DNA of 6,638 nucleotides. It comes from Anaerolineae bacterium (GTDB taxonomy: Bacteria > Chloroflexota > Anaerolineae > B4-G1 > SLSP01). Numbering within the stretch: the first letter of the stretch is position 1; every line of letters begins with the position of its first letter. The position numbers and the translations under genes are program-made. The notes under the pieces were generated by a model, which did not search any database, was not told where the DNA came from, and saw only the letters and a program-made list of their open reading frames with translations. Of this stretch, positions 4,868-6,638 are shown one piece after another. The DNA lies in contig JAFGNI010000163.1 of the NCBI GenBank assembly GCA_016927095.1, positions 1-6,638 on the forward strand. The letters are read 5' to 3'.

Positions 4868-6610
4868 ATGGCGCAAGCCCTTTACCGCAGATGGCGTCCC
4901 CAGACGTTCGATGACGTCGTCGGGCAGGAGCATATCGTCCAGACGCTGCGCCACGCACTGCGCACCGAGCATATTCACCATGCCTACCTGTTAGCTGGGC
5001 CGCGCGGAACGGGAAAAACCACCACAGCACGCCTCATCGCCAAGGCCGTCAACTGCCAGGCACCCCTCGAGGAACGCCCCTGCAACCAATGTGAGATCTG
5101 CCAAGCAGTCAACGATGGACGGTTGATGGATCTCATCGAGATCGATGCGGCCTCAAATACCGGTGTGGACAACATACGCGACCTTCTGGAGAAGGTCGGC
5201 TATCGACCAGCGCAAGCAACCTACAAGGTCTACGTCGTAGACGAAGTCCACATGCTCTCGACGGCTGCCTTTAACGCGCTGCTCAAGACGTTGGAAGAAC
5301 CTCCAGCCCACGTGATCTTCGTTCTGGCGACGACCGAGGTTCACAAGATCCCCGAGACGATCTTGTCGCGCTGCCAGCGATTCGAGTTCCGGCGTATCCC
5401 TCTGGAGGCGCTGGTCACCCGGCTCAGAGTCATCGCGGAGGCTGAGGGTATCGAGGCTGAGCTGGAGGCCCTTGAGCTGATCGGCCGTGCGGCCACCGGC
5501 AGTATGCGCGACGCTATCAGCCTCTTTGATCAGCTATCGGCAGGCGATGCCATCACGGCCGATTACGTGCGCCTGATGTTGGGCGCGGAACGGCGCGAGG
5601 TGGTCCGGTCGCTGCTGGCAGCCTGGGTAGATCGCAACCTCAGTGAGGGCCTTAGCGTGATCAACCGCGCGATCGACGGTGGTGCCGATCCACGGCAGTT
5701 GGCCCGGCAGACCGCCGATTACCTGCGTGGGCTGTTACTCATCAGGCTGGGGGCTGGGCAGACGTGGGTCGATCCAACCACGGAGGAGCGTGTGATCTTC
5801 GACGAGATGGCGAACAGAGCTGATCCCGATCGCCTGGTCGCGGCGGTGCGCCATTTCAGCGACGTTGCAGCGAAGCAGCGTACCGGATGGCAACCACAGC
5901 TACCCCTGGAACTGGCTTTCGTGGAAGCGGCCCTGCAGCCGGATAGTGCGCCACGGATGGCGACCGCGCCCCAGGTGGCGGCAGCGCCGCAACCTGCACG
6001 GGTCAGCACGACAAAGCCGCCGACTGAGGCATCCAGACCGGCAACCGCGCGTGGGACGGCACGCGACATCCCTCCCACGCACAACGCAGACTCGAACGAC
6101 CCAGCGGACAACCCAGATGCAAGCGTCGAGTCACAGCCCAATAGAGTTCGTGAAGTTTCGGCGAAGCCGAAAACCGAGGGTGAGTCCACCGCACGCCAGG
6201 ATGCTCCTTCGGGCAGCAGTGCTCTCGGTCCAGATTCGGACGTGGTGGATAGAGCAAAGGCTAACTGGTCCGAGATCATTAGACAGGTCCAGCCGGTGGG
6301 GTTGGGGGCGCTTCTGCGCGATGCCGCGGTTGGCGGCACTGACCAGGACGGCCACTTGGTGCTGCTTTTCCAGCACCCGTTTCACTGTGAGCGCGTCGCC
6401 CAGGAAGCCAACCTGCGCAAGGTAGAGGATTACCTCAGCCAGACATTCAGCCAGACGGTGAGGATTCGCTGCGTCCTGGAGCAGGACTGGCGTGCGCCCA
6501 AGACCAAACCGCGAGGCAAGGGTAAACCGGCAGTGATTCCAATCGAAGAAGACGAGTTGATCCGGCGCGCGCAAGAGGAGCTCGGCGCGGTACCCCGGCT
6601 CAACGACTGA
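4868..6610 (+). CDS. dnaX: DNA polymerase III subunit tau/gamma (clamp-loader ATPase)
   Basis: A 580-residue AAA+ motor subunit of the clamp loader, which loads the beta sliding clamp on primed DNA at the replication fork. In order: the N-terminal YRRWRPQTFDDVVGQ box (6-20); Walker A GPRGTGKTT (44-52); a zinc-binding set C63, C72, C75, C78; Walker B VVDEVHML (123-130); sensor 1 ATT (154-156); the SRC arginine-finger motif (167-169); sensor 2 GSMRDAISLFDQ (211-222, R214); and the domain III collar to about 355. Residues 357-455 are a low-complexity Pro/Ala/Thr/Ser linker. A compact C-terminal domain (about 456-540) resembles the tau tail, and the basic and acidic tail ends at 580. The ATG at 4868 was chosen over an in-frame GTG at 4802 because GAGGAGG (4856-4862) lies 5 bases upstream and the protein then starts MAQALYRRWRP, the usual DnaX N-terminus. 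No A-rich slippery run is visible, so a frameshift-made gamma form is not indicated. Confidence 0.97.
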   Translation: MAQALYRRWRPQTFDDVVGQEHIVQTLRHALRTEHIHHAYLLAGPRGTGKTTTARLIAKAVNCQAPLEERPCNQCEICQAVNDGRLMDLIEIDAASNTGVDNIRDLLEKVGYRPAQATYKVYVVDEVHMLSTAAFNALLKTLEEPPAHVIFVLATTEVHKIPETILSRCQRFEFRRIPLEALVTRLRVIAEAEGIEAELEALELIGRAATGSMRDAISLFDQLSAGDAITADYVRLMLGAERREVVRSLLAAWVDRNLSEGLSVINRAIDGGADPRQLARQTADYLRGLLLIRLGAGQTWVDPTTEERVIFDEMANRADPDRLVAAVRHFSDVAAKQRTGWQPQLPLELAFVEAALQPDSAPRMATAPQVAAAPQPARVSTTKPPTEASRPATARGTARDIPPTHNADSNDPADNPDASVESQPNRVREVSAKPKTEGESTARQDAPSGSSALGPDSDVVDRAKANWSEIIRQVQPVGLGALLRDAAVGGTDQDGHLVLLFQHPFHCERVAQEANLRKVEDYLSQTFSQTVRIRCVLEQDWRAPKTKPRGKGKPAVIPIEEDELIRRAQEELGAVPRLND

Positions 6611-6638
6611 ATCACCATACCACGGTATCCTAGATTCC

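Noticed and set aside
6160..6180. Short A-rich stretch in the dnaX linker as a programmed frameshift site producing gamma.
   Set aside because: It reads GCCGAAAACCGAG, with no A-AAA-AAG heptamer or long A run, and no obvious stimulatory hairpin. Nothing supports frameshifting.
5719..6339. 206-codon minus-strand open frame opposite the 3' part of dnaX.
   Set aside because: Its Ser/Ala/Arg-rich composition mirrors the low-complexity linker on the other strand, and no domain is visible.
6611..6638. ATACC-AC-GGTAT inverted repeat after dnaX.
   Set aside because: A 5-bp stem with a 2-base gap at the window edge is too short to interpret; no terminator or next gene can be judged from 28 bases.

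Overview
The window is GC-rich bacterial chromosomal DNA. It carries five convincing conserved genes and one short regulator gene, and I see no insertion sequence, phage gene, CRISPR array, rRNA or tRNA. The gene content is core: a DivIC/FtsB-like division protein, an inositol-monophosphatase-family enzyme, RlmN and DnaX. The proline/threonine-rich tail of the FtsB-like protein, the GC-rich codon use and this gene mix would suit a Chloroflexota/Thermomicrobia-type bacterium. That placement is only a weak inference; no marker gene here settles it.

Layout. On the minus strand, positions 13-1292 hold a two-gene unit: the DivIC/FtsB-like membrane protein first, then a SuhB-type phosphatase, abutting or slightly overlapping. 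A roughly 260-base divergent spacer (1293-1551) holds a candidate minus-strand promoter and a pair of exact 9-base direct repeats. On the plus strand, 1552-1782 encodes a GntR-type winged-helix protein that ends exactly where the DNA-binding domain ends. A gene-free stretch (1783-2080) contains hairpins and a good sigma70-type promoter. Next come a 480-residue MocA-like nucleotidyltransferase fused to a NagD-like HAD phosphatase (2081-3523) and rlmN (3516-4589), which overlap by 8 bases and look translationally coupled. The 278 bases between rlmN and dnaX are dense in signals: three CGTCA motifs spaced exactly 11 bases apart, an extended -10 element, a strong Rho-independent terminator with a competing upstream arm, a 17-base tandem repeat and a dnaX-proximal promoter. 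dnaX (4868-6610) fills the rest.

How the parts relate. RlmN (rRNA/tRNA methylation), DnaX (replicative clamp loader) and the FtsB-like protein (division) are housekeeping functions. The fusion protein is the least ordinary gene: both catalytic halves keep their motifs and no usual start codon lies between them, so the two activities are built as one polypeptide. Its substrate cannot be read from the sequence. I do not see a clear undescribed multi-gene system. The best leads are the fusion enzyme, the regulatory block at 4615-4814, and the GntR protein without an effector domain.
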